Origin: Pseudomonadota bacterium
Lineage (GTDB): Bacteria > Pseudomonadota > Gammaproteobacteria > Eutrophobiales > Eutrophobiaceae
DNA: 64,000 bases
Assembly (NCBI GenBank): GCA_013112535.1
Contig: JABFGI010000005.1
Coordinates: 120,603-184,602, forward strand
Direction of reading: 5' to 3'
Shown one piece after another: positions 21,003-29,993 of this stretch (position 1 is the stretch's first letter; every line of letters starts with the position of its first letter). A program made the translations under genes and the position numbers. Under the pieces are notes generated by a model, which made no database searches, was not told the origin of the DNA, and saw only the letters and a list, made by a program, of their open reading frames with translations.

Positions 21003-22397
21003 GTGAGATCATTGCTGGAACTTTTTGCAAATATTATAGCGGGCACCCGCGCTGCGCTTTTTATGCCGGTTCATCTATGGCTCTTTAAAAGTAATTATAT
21101 TCAAATCTGTTTTTTATTTATCGTTTCTTTGAGCCTGTCTTTTGTTTACGATTATTTTGATACTGCCCCGGATAATTATTTCAATCCTTATGGTCTTAGT
21201 TATCAGGCGCTGCTTTATCTTTCATTTTTTTTCAGTTTAAGTTTGATCGCAGCGATTAATAAAAGAGCAAACGATCTTGGTAAGTTAATCGTTCTCTTTT
21301 TATCTGTCGTTCCTGTAATCTGGCTGGGTTCCGTATGTTTGTTAGCGCTATCAAAACAACAAATTTATATTGATTCTTATCAGGCAAACTGGACTGTTTT
21401 TATTTTATATTCTTTTTGGTATCTGTTAGTTGTTGGGCGTCTATTAAAACGATTTTTTTATCTGCAATATTTGCCGACGCTAACGTATGTGTGCGTATAT
21501 GCATTGTTTAATTTTTCTCCACTGTTTTTATTGCCCACCGAGCCGCTCTGGTATCCGCAACAAACAACAATTAAAAATGTATCAGCGGCGCCTAATATTA
21601 ATATTGAATCTGTCTATTATTCACAAAACACCTTGCTGGAAAGATCTGTCGATAATTTAATTGAAGGAAAAACGGGTGTTGCTGATTTATTTTTTATCGG
21701 TTTTGCTGGCGATGCCGATGAAGATGTTTTCATGAATGAAACCAGATCCGCCCAATCTATATTTGATGATTACTTTAATGCGTTCGGGCGCTCTCTGGTC
21801 TTAATTAACAATGAAGATACTGTTACTAACGTACCATTGGCAAATGGACACAATCTAAAAAGCAGTATTAAAAAAATAGCAAACCTGATGAATATTGATG
21901 AAGACATCCTGGTTTTGTTTTTAACTTCTCATGGTTCAGAAGATCATTTTCTTTCTGCGAATTTCCCGTCGTTCAATTTAAATAACCTTAATGCTGAAAC
22001 AATTAATTCAGCATTAAACGGGGCGGGCATTAAATGGCGCGTTATAATTATTTCTGCCTGTTATTCTGGCGGTTTTATAAGGCCTCTGGCCGATCCCTAT
22101 ACGCTGGTAATTACGGCGGCAAACGCCAAACAAAATTCATTTGGTTGTGGTCATGATGGTCAATACACTTATTTTGGTGAAGCTTATCTGGAAAACGGCT
22201 TGAAGCAAACCCGATCTTTTGTTCGGGCATTTGATGTGGCAAGAACAATTATTGCAGAAAGAGAAACCAGTGAGGGCTTTGAAAGTTCCGAACCTCAAAT
22301 AATGATGGGTTCAGAGATTGAAAAAAAATTAATGGAATATGAAAAAAAACTTGAGACAAAAGCAACTAACAATTGGGCAGTAACAGCCAGTGATTAA
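21003..22397 (+). CDS. Membrane-anchored C13 (legumain/caspase-fold) peptidase
   Basis: 464 residues. The first roughly 190 contain four or more hydrophobic segments (near 33-50, 70-85, 95-115, 130-175). The rest is a soluble peptidase C13 domain: LFFIGFAGDADEDVF near 223, then the catalytic His in LTSHGSEDH (His310) and Cys in ISACYSGGF (Cys353). The 43-residue spacing is close to legumain's 41. GTG start at 21003 with GGGAAAG upstream. The peptidase side is probably periplasmic, because membrane segments precede it. The substrate is unknown; clan CD enzymes cut after specific P1 residues. Convergent with tatC, 5 bp apart. Confidence 0.88.
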   Translation: MRSLLELFANIIAGTRAALFMPVHLWLFKSNYIQICFLFIVSLSLSFVYDYFDTAPDNYFNPYGLSYQALLYLSFFFSLSLIAAINKRANDLGKLIVLFLSVVPVIWLGSVCLLALSKQQIYIDSYQANWTVFILYSFWYLLVVGRLLKRFFYLQYLPTLTYVCVYALFNFSPLFLLPTEPLWYPQQTTIKNVSAAPNINIESVYYSQNTLLERSVDNLIEGKTGVADLFFIGFAGDADEDVFMNETRSAQSIFDDYFNAFGRSLVLINNEDTVTNVPLANGHNLKSSIKKIANLMNIDEDILVLFLTSHGSEDHFLSANFPSFNLNNLNAETINSALNGAGIKWRVIIISACYSGGFIRPLADPYTLVITAANAKQNSFGCGHDGQYTYFGEAYLENGLKQTRSFVRAFDVARTIIAERETSEGFESSEPQIMMGSEIEKKLMEYEKKLETKATNNWAVTASD

Positions 22398-22402
22398 AAG
22401 GT

Positions 22403-23155
22403 TCAGTTTTCTTCTTGCAGGGTTTCTTTCTTCTTGCTGTAGATTTTCCCCAGAATAAGGCCGCTTTCAAAAAGTAACCATATCGGTACGGCCAATAAGA
22501 TCTGGGAAATCACATCCGGAGGCGTTAATAACATGCCTGCAAAAAAGGCTGTCAGGATAATATAAGGTCGATTAGCTTCCAGCTTTGTTGGGCTAGCAAA
22601 ACCAGAGCGAATTAATAAAAAAGTGGCAACGGGAATTTCGAACGATACGCCAAAAGCAAAAAAAAGTTTAATTATAAAATTAAGATAATCATTTATGTCC
22701 GTCATGATTTGTATGCCTTCCGGTGCGGTTTTGGTTAGAAAAGCGAATAGCACCGGAAAGACGATGTAATAGGCGAACAATATTCCCGCATAAAAAAGTA
22801 ACGTGCTGCTTACCAGTAAAGGCAATACCAGTTTTTTTTCATTTGTATAAAGTCCCGGTGTAATAAATGACCAGGCTTGAAAAAGAATGTAAGGCACAGA
22901 GAAAAAGATAGCGCAGAAGACGGTTAATTTAAATGGCGCAAAAAATGGCGAGATAACTTCCGTCGCGATCATGCTGCTACCCTGCGGCAGCTTGGCTATT
23001 AAAGGCGTAGCGACAAAACCATAAATATCATTGGCGAACGGAAGTAAAAACAGTAACAGGACTAAAATACATGTAACTGATCTTAAAATGCAGGTGCGTA
23101 ATTCAATCAGGTGAGCAATTAACGGTTGTTCACTATCGGTCTTTGTCGCGGTCAT
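22403..23155 (-). CDS. tatC: Twin-arginine translocase subunit TatC
   Basis: Receptor of the Tat exporter, which binds twin-arginine signal peptides of folded cargo. 250 residues with six membrane segments. The family's N-terminal LIAHLIELRTCILR is near residue 12, the conserved SPFFAPFKLTVFCAIFFSVPYILFQAW near 68-95 and FGVSFEIPV near 168. Last gene of tatABC, 12 bp after tatB. Confidence 0.97.
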   Translation of the reverse strand: MTATKTDSEQPLIAHLIELRTCILRSVTCILVLLLFLLPFANDIYGFVATPLIAKLPQGSSMIATEVISPFFAPFKLTVFCAIFFSVPYILFQAWSFITPGLYTNEKKLVLPLLVSSTLLFYAGILFAYYIVFPVLFAFLTKTAPEGIQIMTDINDYLNFIIKLFFAFGVSFEIPVATFLLIRSGFASPTKLEANRPYIILTAFFAGMLLTPPDVISQILLAVPIWLLFESGLILGKIYSKKKETLQEEN

Positions 23156-23167
23156 CGAATTAAACGC

Positions 23168-23455
23168 TTACTTGGTAGAATCTTTTTCGCTTTCACGATT
23201 AATTTGTTCCTGAATCAATTTATCCGGTGCCTGATTCATCAGATTTTCAACTTGATGAATGCTTTCGTTTAGATCGTTTAATTGATCCAGTTTAAGTTCT
23301 TTTTCAACTTCTCTTTTGGCATTTTGAATAAAGTGACGCACTTTCCTGATGAATCGACCGGCATCATGAGCAAACTTTGGTAATCGCTCGGGGCCAATAA
23401 TGATCAATGCTACCAGCGCTATAATGACCAGTTCCCAGAATCCAATGTCGAACAT
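23168..23455 (-). CDS. tatB: Sec-independent translocase protein TatB
   Basis: 95 residues. It begins MFDIGFWELVIIALVALIII with the TatB-type FDIGFxEL start and GPERLP hinge. One N-terminal membrane helix is followed by an amphipathic helix and a charged tail. TatB works with TatC as the signal-peptide receptor. Short for TatB (E. coli 171) but with an intact functional core. Located between tatA and tatC. Confidence 0.96.
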   Translation of the reverse strand: MFDIGFWELVIIALVALIIIGPERLPKFAHDAGRFIRKVRHFIQNAKREVEKELKLDQLNDLNESIHQVENLMNQAPDKLIQEQINRESEKDSTK

Positions 23456-23464
23456 ATTTAAAAA

Positions 23465-23701
23465 CTAGCTTTTAGTAGATTCTTCGTTTGATGACTCAAC
23501 CTTGCCTTCTATTACTTCGCCCTGAGGCTGACTTTTGTTTGAATCAGTTAGTTCTTCTTTATCTTCTTTGTCTGATACCGCGCTGCGGAAGCTTTTTAAT
23601 GCGCTACCTAAATCGCCACCCATGTTTCGCAATTTCTTGGTGCCAAACAATAGTGCGACAATGAGTAAGATAATGAGTAATTCGGAGACGCCAAAACCCA
23701 T
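23465..23701 (-). CDS. tatA: Sec-independent translocase protein TatA
   Basis: 78-residue pore-forming Tat component. It has a membrane helix ([15 protein letters not shown]), the [21 protein letters not shown] hinge and amphipathic helix, and an acidic C-terminal tail. ATG at 23701 with a good AGGAG. An 83-bp gap follows hisE, so tatABC may have its own promoter although it lies downstream of the his genes. Confidence 0.97.
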   Translation of the reverse strand: MGFGVSELLIILLIVALLFGTKKLRNMGGDLGSALKSFRSAVSDKEDKEELTDSNKSQPQGEVIEGKVESSNEESTKS

Positions 23702-23784
23702 ACTTATTTCTCCTGATGTTTATTTAATAAGATAGTTGAACCGATTTTGTTACAGCAAGCAAGCTTGTTATGTGAACCGCTTTT

Positions 23785-24105
23785 TTATTTTTTGCGATTT
23801 GCTTTTTCTTCAAGTCCGGATAACCCAAAACGACCCTCGAGCTCTTGTAGTACATCATTTGAGTCTAGCCCATGATATTTTAATAGCACAAGGGTATGAA
23901 ACCATAAGTCTGCAATTTCATGAATTATATCAGCACTTTTGCCAGATTTAGACGCAATTACCGTCTCAGTAGCTTCTTCGCCTACTTTTTTAAGAATGCT
24001 GTCGATGCCATCATTGAATAATTTCGCTGTGTAAGAGTCATCCGGGCTTGCTTGTTTGCGTTGTTCCAGGATTTCATCGAGCGAATTCAGGATGTCTTGT
24101 TTCAT
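23785..24105 (-). CDS. hisE: Phosphoribosyl-ATP pyrophosphatase
   Basis: Histidine step 2: hydrolyses PR-ATP to PR-AMP and PPi. 106 residues with MazG-like helices. The metal-binding KVGEEATETVIAS is near residues 40-52 and EIADLWFHTLVLL near 64-76. The start overlaps the hisI stop by 4 bp (ATGA). It is a separate gene, not fused to hisI as in enterics. Confidence 0.97.
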   Translation of the reverse strand: MKQDILNSLDEILEQRKQASPDDSYTAKLFNDGIDSILKKVGEEATETVIASKSGKSADIIHEIADLWFHTLVLLKYHGLDSNDVLQELEGRFGLSGLEEKANRKK

Positions 24106-24488
24106 TTTTTATAGATATCTTCAGGTTTTTTTAATACGTTTTCTTTAGTTTGCCAGTTTTCATTTTCAAGCGTCATAAAAAAACAATGATGTCTGCCAGT
24201 ATGACAAGCAATGCCACCTTCCTGCTTAACAGTAATCAAAAGAGTGTCGAAATCACAGTCTAACTGTATTGATTCAATAAGTTGAAAATGACCTGACGAT
24301 TCACCTTTGACCCAAAGCGACTGGCGCGAACGGGACCAGTAGGTTGCTTTTCCATTCTTATTACTAAGCTCAAGCGCTTCTTTGTTCATCCAGGCATGCA
24401 TTAGTATCTGGCGAGAACCGGTTTCCTGAACAATGACCGGCACCAGTCCGTCTTTATTCCATTTTATTTTATCCAGCCAGTTGCTCAT
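24102..24488 (-). CDS. hisI: Phosphoribosyl-AMP cyclohydrolase
   Basis: Histidine step 3: opens the adenine ring of PR-AMP. 128 residues. Conserved LMHAWMNKEAL near 29, ATYWSRSRQSLWVKGESSG near 48, and the zinc ligands in DCDFDTLLI and GGIACHTGRHHCFF near 78-106. Translationally coupled to hisE. In Pseudomonas the same hisI-hisE-tatABC order occurs. Confidence 0.97.
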   Translation of the reverse strand: MSNWLDKIKWNKDGLVPVIVQETGSRQILMHAWMNKEALELSNKNGKATYWSRSRQSLWVKGESSGHFQLIESIQLDCDFDTLLITVKQEGGIACHTGRHHCFFMTLENENWQTKENVLKKPEDIYKK

Positions 24489-24496
24489 AGTTATGA

Positions 24497-25267
24497 TTAT
24501 TGGCGAACTTCAATATTTTGTTTGACCATGCATTCTTTTGCCTCGGCAACCGTGTGTTCGCCAAAATGAAAAATACTGGCAGCTAAAACAGCATCGGCCT
24601 TTCCATAGAGCACCCCATCAGCCAAATGTTGCAAATTACCAACGCCACCAGAGGCGATAATTGGAATATTCACCGCCTCACTAACAGCTCGAGTCAGATC
24701 GATATCAAAACCGTCTCTGGTGCCGTCCCGGTCCATACTGGTTAATAATATTTCGCCAGCACCGTATTCCGCCATTTTTTGTGCCCATTCAATGACGTCA
24801 AGGCCGGTTTTGTTACGACCGCCGTGAGTAAACACTTCCCATTTTTTTTCGCCATCAAATTCAACTTGTTTTGCGTCGATGGCAACAACGATACATTGTG
24901 AGCCAAATTGTTCGGCGGCGCGACGAACAAATTCAGGATCTTTTACAGCGGCAGTATTAATACTGATTTTATCTGCGCCTGCTTTCAGCATACGCTGAAT
25001 ATCATCAATAGTTCGTATTCCGCCGCCGACGGTGAGAGGAATAAATACCTGACTCGCAACTTCTTCTACAACATGAACCATGGTGTCACGATCATCACTG
25101 CTGGCAGTAATATCAAGAAAGGTGATCTCGTCTGCGCCCTGTTTATCATAGCGATTAGCTACTTCAACCGGATCGCCAGCATCACGAATATCAACAAATT
25201 GAATACCCTTAACTACCCTCCCGTTATCAACATCAAGGCAAGGTATGATGCGTTTGGCAAGGCCCAT
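24497..25267 (-). CDS. hisF: Imidazole glycerol phosphate synthase, cyclase subunit
   Basis: (beta-alpha)8 barrel that closes the imidazole ring with ammonia from HisH. 256 residues from ATG 25267 ([21 protein letters not shown]). A longer reading frame upstream runs over hisA's end and is not conserved. Catalytic Asp residues lie in CLDVD (Asp11-type) and [10 protein letters not shown] (Asp130-type), and phosphate loops are PLTVGGGIR and IIASGGVGN. The partner hisH is not in the window. Confidence 0.98.
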   Translation of the reverse strand: MGLAKRIIPCLDVDNGRVVKGIQFVDIRDAGDPVEVANRYDKQGADEITFLDITASSDDRDTMVHVVEEVASQVFIPLTVGGGIRTIDDIQRMLKAGADKISINTAAVKDPEFVRRAAEQFGSQCIVVAIDAKQVEFDGEKKWEVFTHGGRNKTGLDVIEWAQKMAEYGAGEILLTSMDRDGTRDGFDIDLTRAVSEAVNIPIIASGGVGNLQHLADGVLYGKADAVLAASIFHFGEHTVAEAKECMVKQNIEVRQ

Positions 25268-25280
25268 TAATGATCCCTGT

Positions 25281-26021
25281 TTAATAGGTACAAACTTCGT
25301 CTGCCAGTTTTTGCGCTTCGGCAAGATCCAGTGTGCCCTCATAAATTGCGCGCCCTGTGATGGCGCCAAAAATACCTTCCTCACCTGCTTCACATAAAGC
25401 GCGTATATCTTCAAGATTAGTAATGCCGCCAGAAGCAATAACCGGAATAGTAATGTTTTTGCAGATATCAACCGTAGCTTCAACATTAACACTGTTCATC
25501 ATGCCATCACGACCAATATCAGTGAAGATGATTGCCGCAACACCATCTTCCTCAAATCGGTGCGCCATATCATTTGCATCGTGATGAGATAATTTTGACC
25601 AGCCGTCTGTTGCCAGTTTTCCGTTCTTGGCATCGAGACCAACGATAATGTGCCCGGGAAATTCAAGGCAAACATCAGAAACAAAATGCGGTGTTGTTAC
25701 GGCACGCGTTCCGATAATGACGAATGAAACACCGATATCAAGATAGGTTTGAATAACATCTTCATCGCGAATACCGCCGCCTACTTGTATGGGTACATCA
25801 GGAAATGCTTTGGCAATGTCATGAATAACATCCGCATTACTTGGTGTGCCATTTACTGCGCCATCTAAATCGACAATGTGAATTCTTCTGGCTCCTGCAT
25901 TGACCCATTTTTCTGCCATTACGACGGGGTCATTAGAATAAACAGTTTCTTGATCCATTTGCCCTTGTTTCAGGCGAACGCATTTGCCATTTTTTATATC
26001 AATTGCTGGAATTATTAACAT
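25281..26021 (-). CDS. hisA: ProFAR isomerase
   Basis: Amadori rearrangement of ProFAR to PRFAR. 246-residue (beta-alpha)8 barrel paralogous to HisF. It begins [20 protein letters not shown] with the catalytic Asp8-type residue. The second Asp is in [10 protein letters not shown] near 165-174, and phosphate-binding loops are QVGGGIR and IASGGI. 13 bp before hisF. First gene of hisA-F-I-E, and it follows polA after 163 bp. Confidence 0.98.
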   Translation of the reverse strand: MLIIPAIDIKNGKCVRLKQGQMDQETVYSNDPVVMAEKWVNAGARRIHIVDLDGAVNGTPSNADVIHDIAKAFPDVPIQVGGGIRDEDVIQTYLDIGVSFVIIGTRAVTTPHFVSDVCLEFPGHIIVGLDAKNGKLATDGWSKLSHHDANDMAHRFEEDGVAAIIFTDIGRDGMMNSVNVEATVDICKNITIPVIASGGITNLEDIRALCEAGEEGIFGAITGRAIYEGTLDLAEAQKLADEVCTY

Positions 26022-26184
26022 GATTTTTTTGCTCGAAGAATATCGATATGTAGTTAGAAGCGGTTTTTAGTTTGTTATTTGAATAAAATTAACTCTTTCC
26101 ATGATTTTAACACAAGATATGTAATGTCCTAATTGAAATTATAGGATGAAAACTAATACAAAATAAAGACATTCATTCCACTAA

Positions 26185-28926
26185 TTAGTGTGCTTCGTCC
26201 CAATTACTGCCATGACCGATATCAACGACTAGCGGTACTTTAAGTTTGCCATTCTCCGTCATGCGGTGGTCAATTTCCTTAATAAAGCCTTCTAATTTGG
26301 CTGTTGCTACTTCAAAAACGAGTTCATCATGTACTTGCATGATCATTTTTGCATCAAATTTTGATTCATGCAGCCAATTGTCGATATTAATCATAGCCAG
26401 TTTAATAATATCTGCTGCCGTTCCCTGCATTGGTGCATTGATAGCCGTGCGTTCTGCGTACTGTCGTCGAGCTGCATTGCGTGCATTGATTTCAGGTAAA
26501 TATAAACGTCGGTGATAAACTGTTTCGACATAACCGTCCTGTTTTGCTTTTTCGCGCGTATCGTCCATAAAGGATTTAACGCTGGGATAACGGTTAAAAT
26601 ACAGGTCAATGTACTCCTTTGCTTCGCTACGACCGATACCTAGTTGTTTCGCCAAACCAAAGGCAGACATGCCATAAATTAATCCAAAATTAATCGCTTT
26701 TGCTGCACGCCGCTGATCATTTGTCACGTCATCAATGGCGGTAGCAAAAACTTCTGCTGCCGTTGTTCTGTGAATATCCAGTCCTTTATCAAATGCGTCA
26801 AGCAAACTTTTGTCGCCGGAAAGATGAGCCATGATACGTAATTCAATCTGAGAATAATCTGCCGCGACCATGGTGTAGCCTTTCGGCGGAACAAAGGCCA
26901 GGCGTATTTTTCTTCCTTCCGGTGTACGAATGGGAATGTTTTGCAGATTAGGGTTCGACGAGGATAGCCGCCCGGTGGCTGTCACTGCCTGATGATACGA
27001 AGTATGAACACGGCCTGTTTCTGGATTAATCATCTGTGGCAGCTTTTCTGTATAGGTTGATCGAAGCTTGTTAACACTACGGTGTTCCAGAATTAATTTA
27101 GGTAATTTATATTCCTCAGCTAATTCCTGTAAAACAGATTCAGCGGTGGATGGTTGGCCTTTTGGTGTTTTAGACAACACGGGCAAATTCATTTTTTCAT
27201 AGAGAATGGTCTGTATCTGTTTGGGTGAACCAATGTTAAATGTCTCGCCGGCAAGATCGTGGGCTTCCATTTCAATTTCCTGCATACGGCTTTGTAATTC
27301 ATGACTCTGTTGTAGCAACATATCTGAATCGATAATAACGCCGTTCTGTTCAATGCTTGCAAGCACTGGCAATAAAGGCATTTCAATCGTTTTATAAACT
27401 TGCTGTAGTGTTTTGTGCTTTTTTAGGCTTGATGACAAAACTCGATGTAGCTTTAAAACAATCTCGGCATCTTCTGCTGCGTATGGCGTTGCTTCTTCTA
27501 TGCTAACTTGATTGAATGGAATTTGTTTAGCCCCCTTCCCGGCAACATCTTCATAATGAATAGTTTCGATGTCTAGATAACTATGTGCCAGTGTATCCAT
27601 ATCATGGCGACCGGAAGTACTGTTAACGACATAAGATTCAAGCATGGTGTCGTGTTCGATACCACGTAGTTTAATGTCGTGGTTAGCAAAGACCTCCAGA
27701 TCATATTTTAAATTTTGACCAATCTTTTTTTTGTTTTCATCTTCAATAATCGGCTTAAGTTTCTCTAACGTTTCATTTAAAGGAAGTTGTTCCGGTACGC
27801 CGGCATAGTCATGTTGTAACGGAATATAAGCGGCACTGTTTTCTGTTACAGCAAACGAAATTCCGACAATTCTAGCCCTCATATAATCAAGACTGGTTGT
27901 TTCTGTATCGATAGAAACTAGATCAGCTTTTTCCAGTTTATCAATCCATTTATCCAGTTGTTCATGGTTTAAAATAGTTTCGTATTCTGGATCAGTAGCT
28001 GTTTCAGTTTCGGTAGTGTTATTCGGCTCTATTTCTGCGTCTTCTAATTCATCATCTTCGATATTGTCATCAGTATCATCGTCCAACTGAGATAACCACG
28101 TGCGAAAATTCCAGTAGCTGTATATTTTTTTGAGAGACTTGTTATCAGGTTCACTAATAACGAGATCTTCAGGTGATAAATCAAGTTCAACATCATATTT
28201 AAGAGTGACCAACTCTCTGCTTAACGGTAATTGTGGTAGAAACTCACGCAGGTTATCGCCCACCTTACCTTTTATTTCACCAGCTCTGGCAATAATGTTA
28301 TCCAAAGAGCCATACTCATTAATCCACTTTACGGCAGTTTTGGGTCCGACTTTTGGCACGCCCGGCACATTATCCGAGGTGTCACCCATTAACGTCAGGT
28401 AATCAATGATTTTTTCAGGCGACACACCGTATTTCTCCAATACACCATCCGGATCAAGGTACGTATTGCTCATGGTGTTTATCAGGTGGATACGATCGGT
28501 CACCATTTGTGCCAGGTCTTTATCGCCGGTCGATACAATGGTCTTGATATTTTTACTTGCTGCTTGTCTGGACAAGGTTGCAATCACATCATCCGCTTCA
28601 ACACCATCGATCATGATCAAAGGAATACCCAATGCACGTATCAAATCATGTAAAGGCTGTATTTGTGGCACCAAATCATCCGGCATCGGTGGACGGTTTG
28701 CTTTGTACTCTTTATACAAATCATTACGAAACGTTTTACCTTTAGCATCAAAAACAACCGCAAAATAATCCGGTCCACCTTCGGTCAGGTGTTTCTGGAT
28801 CATATTAATAACGCCGTAAATTGCGCCGGAAGGCTCGCCTTTGCTATTGGTTAAGTCACGTATCGCATGATAGGCGCGGAACAGATAATACGATCCGTCA
28901 ACCAGCACCATTGTCTGTTCAGTCAT
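26185..28926 (-). CDS. polA: DNA polymerase I
   Basis: Repair polymerase that also removes Okazaki primers. 913 residues (E. coli 928). Order: 5'-3' exonuclease (1 to about 285) with VDGSYYLFRAYHA, GVEADDVIATL and TLMGDTSDNVPGVPKVGPKTA; a markedly acidic linker (about 285-325); a 3'-5' proofreading domain with all acidic residues visible (DTETTSL, QNLKYDLE, YAAEDAE); and the polymerase with DYSQIELR, RRAAKAINFGLIYGMSAFG and QVHDELVFE. All three activities therefore look intact. It stands alone, with spacers on both sides. Confidence 0.98.
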   Translation of the reverse strand: MTEQTMVLVDGSYYLFRAYHAIRDLTNSKGEPSGAIYGVINMIQKHLTEGGPDYFAVVFDAKGKTFRNDLYKEYKANRPPMPDDLVPQIQPLHDLIRALGIPLIMIDGVEADDVIATLSRQAASKNIKTIVSTGDKDLAQMVTDRIHLINTMSNTYLDPDGVLEKYGVSPEKIIDYLTLMGDTSDNVPGVPKVGPKTAVKWINEYGSLDNIIARAGEIKGKVGDNLREFLPQLPLSRELVTLKYDVELDLSPEDLVISEPDNKSLKKIYSYWNFRTWLSQLDDDTDDNIEDDELEDAEIEPNNTTETETATDPEYETILNHEQLDKWIDKLEKADLVSIDTETTSLDYMRARIVGISFAVTENSAAYIPLQHDYAGVPEQLPLNETLEKLKPIIEDENKKKIGQNLKYDLEVFANHDIKLRGIEHDTMLESYVVNSTSGRHDMDTLAHSYLDIETIHYEDVAGKGAKQIPFNQVSIEEATPYAAEDAEIVLKLHRVLSSSLKKHKTLQQVYKTIEMPLLPVLASIEQNGVIIDSDMLLQQSHELQSRMQEIEMEAHDLAGETFNIGSPKQIQTILYEKMNLPVLSKTPKGQPSTAESVLQELAEEYKLPKLILEHRSVNKLRSTYTEKLPQMINPETGRVHTSYHQAVTATGRLSSSNPNLQNIPIRTPEGRKIRLAFVPPKGYTMVAADYSQIELRIMAHLSGDKSLLDAFDKGLDIHRTTAAEVFATAIDDVTNDQRRAAKAINFGLIYGMSAFGLAKQLGIGRSEAKEYIDLYFNRYPSVKSFMDDTREKAKQDGYVETVYHRRLYLPEINARNAARRQYAERTAINAPMQGTAADIIKLAMINIDNWLHESKFDAKMIMQVHDELVFEVATAKLEGFIKEIDHRMTENGKLKVPLVVDIGHGSNWDEAH

Positions 28927-29000
28927 AGAAAATATTTTTGCAGTAATAATGAATATTCGATGGTCAAATTATGACAGCTTAAAGAAAAAATCTCAGGCTT

Positions 29001-29032
29001 TTGAAGAATCAATAGCATAGTTCTCATATAAT
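29001..29032 (+). promoter_or_regulatory. Possible promoter of the DUF2782-like gene
   Basis: A perfect TATAAT at 29027-29032 with a poor TTGAAG at 29001-29006 (20-bp spacer, too long for a good match). It would leave a leader of about 110 nt before the ATG at 29151. Weak evidence only. Confidence 0.3.
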
Positions 29033-29150
29033 ATGTCGTTCATTAAAGATCATGTCTGGTATTGAGGTTGATCTGCTTCATCTAAACAGACTGAGGTGGT
29101 AAAGTACAAATAATAACAATGGCTCAATAAGAGCTAAAGGATAGGACAGC

Positions 29151-29492
29151 ATGAAGAGGCTTTTAATTACATTAGGACTGCTTTTCGTATCAAGCGCGTT
29201 AATAGCAGGCAATACCAATCCGGGAGGATTAGAGCCCGCTCCTGAGCCGCCAGATTTGCCCGATCCTATTGAAAGCGGCGAAAATATAGAACCAGTTGTC
29301 ACTATTAAACGTGATGGTGATGCAGTTATTGAAGAATATAGTGTTAATGGCAATGTCTATATGGTTAAAGTAACGCCTGCCATCGGACCAGTTTATTATC
29401 TGGTCGATAACAATGGTGATGGTGAGTTTAATGTCAGAAGACACGAACTCGATCAGGTTGTTGTTCCGCAATGGATTTTATTTCGCTGGTAA
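29151..29492 (+). CDS. Secreted protein resembling DUF2782
   Basis: 113 residues. The signal peptide is clear: MKRLLITLGLLFVSSALIAG, cut near 20. A proline- and glutamate-rich stretch (APEPPDLPDP) follows, then a compact domain with VTIKRDGDAVIEEYSVNG and YLVDNNGDGEFN. It ends ILFRW. DUF2782 proteins sit beside polA in Pseudomonas and relatives, which matches the placement here, divergent from polA. Probably periplasmic; role unknown. AGGATAGGACAGC precedes the ATG. Confidence 0.8.
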   Translation: MKRLLITLGLLFVSSALIAGNTNPGGLEPAPEPPDLPDPIESGENIEPVVTIKRDGDAVIEEYSVNGNVYMVKVTPAIGPVYYLVDNNGDGEFNVRRHELDQVVVPQWILFRW

Positions 29493-29517
29493 AATATCAA
29501 AAATAAACCTTTTCGCT

Positions 29518-29925
29518 ATGTCGACGTACTCCGTATTCACTTATGGTACGTTACAAGTGCCAGTCGTAATGCACGCCGTTACCGGCAAAGAACTAAAGCC
29601 TGTTGCTGCTACCTTAGTCGGTTATCAATGCTTTAAATTCAGAGAAAAAACGTTTCCCGGCATTATTAAAAATTCAACATGCACTATTGATGGCATGCTT
29701 TATCGAAATATTGATCAACAAACATTAGAGCGGATCGATCAATTTGAAGATGTTGCCTATGAGCGATGTATGCTTGATGTTCAGGTTGGTGATAAAACAG
29801 AACAGGCTTTTGTTTATGTGACAAGAGATGAATATCGGAAGTGGTTAAGTGATGAAGAGTGGGATTTGGTGGAATTTGAAAGGGAGCATTTGGAGAAGTA
29901 TTTAAAAAGGATTGCTGGTCTTTAA
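29518..29925 (+). CDS. Gamma-glutamylcyclotransferase-like (AIG2 fold) protein
   Basis: 135 residues from ATG 29518 (MSTYSVFTYGTLQVP); an upstream extension into the previous gene is not conserved. The YGTL motif near residues 9-12 binds the substrate in the family. The catalytic-type Glu appears in IDQFEDVAYERCMLDV near 80. It ends DLVEFEREHLEKYL. Could be a gamma-glutamylamine cyclotransferase or a related house-cleaning enzyme; the substrate is not predictable. 25 bp after the DUF2782-like gene, so probably cotranscribed. Confidence 0.85.
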   Translation: MSTYSVFTYGTLQVPVVMHAVTGKELKPVAATLVGYQCFKFREKTFPGIIKNSTCTIDGMLYRNIDQQTLERIDQFEDVAYERCMLDVQVGDKTEQAFVYVTRDEYRKWLSDEEWDLVEFEREHLEKYLKRIAGL

Positions 29926-29993
29926 ATCAGATTGCGTCATCAGACGAAATAGAATCAATTGAAGAGTAAATTACTTAAAAGAGAAGCGTTTTC

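Noticed and set aside
24497..25492. Longer hisF with 75 extra N-terminal residues
   Set aside because: The extension runs opposite no signal and overlaps the hisA 3' end; [14 protein letters not shown] at 25267 is the conserved start.
26179..26190. 12-bp palindrome CACTAATTAGTG at the polA stop
   Set aside because: Short, AT-rich, no loop or T-run; likely chance.
29413..29517. N-terminal extension of the AIG2-fold protein into the DUF2782-like gene
   Set aside because: Overlaps another gene and precedes the conserved YGTL start; no ribosome site there.
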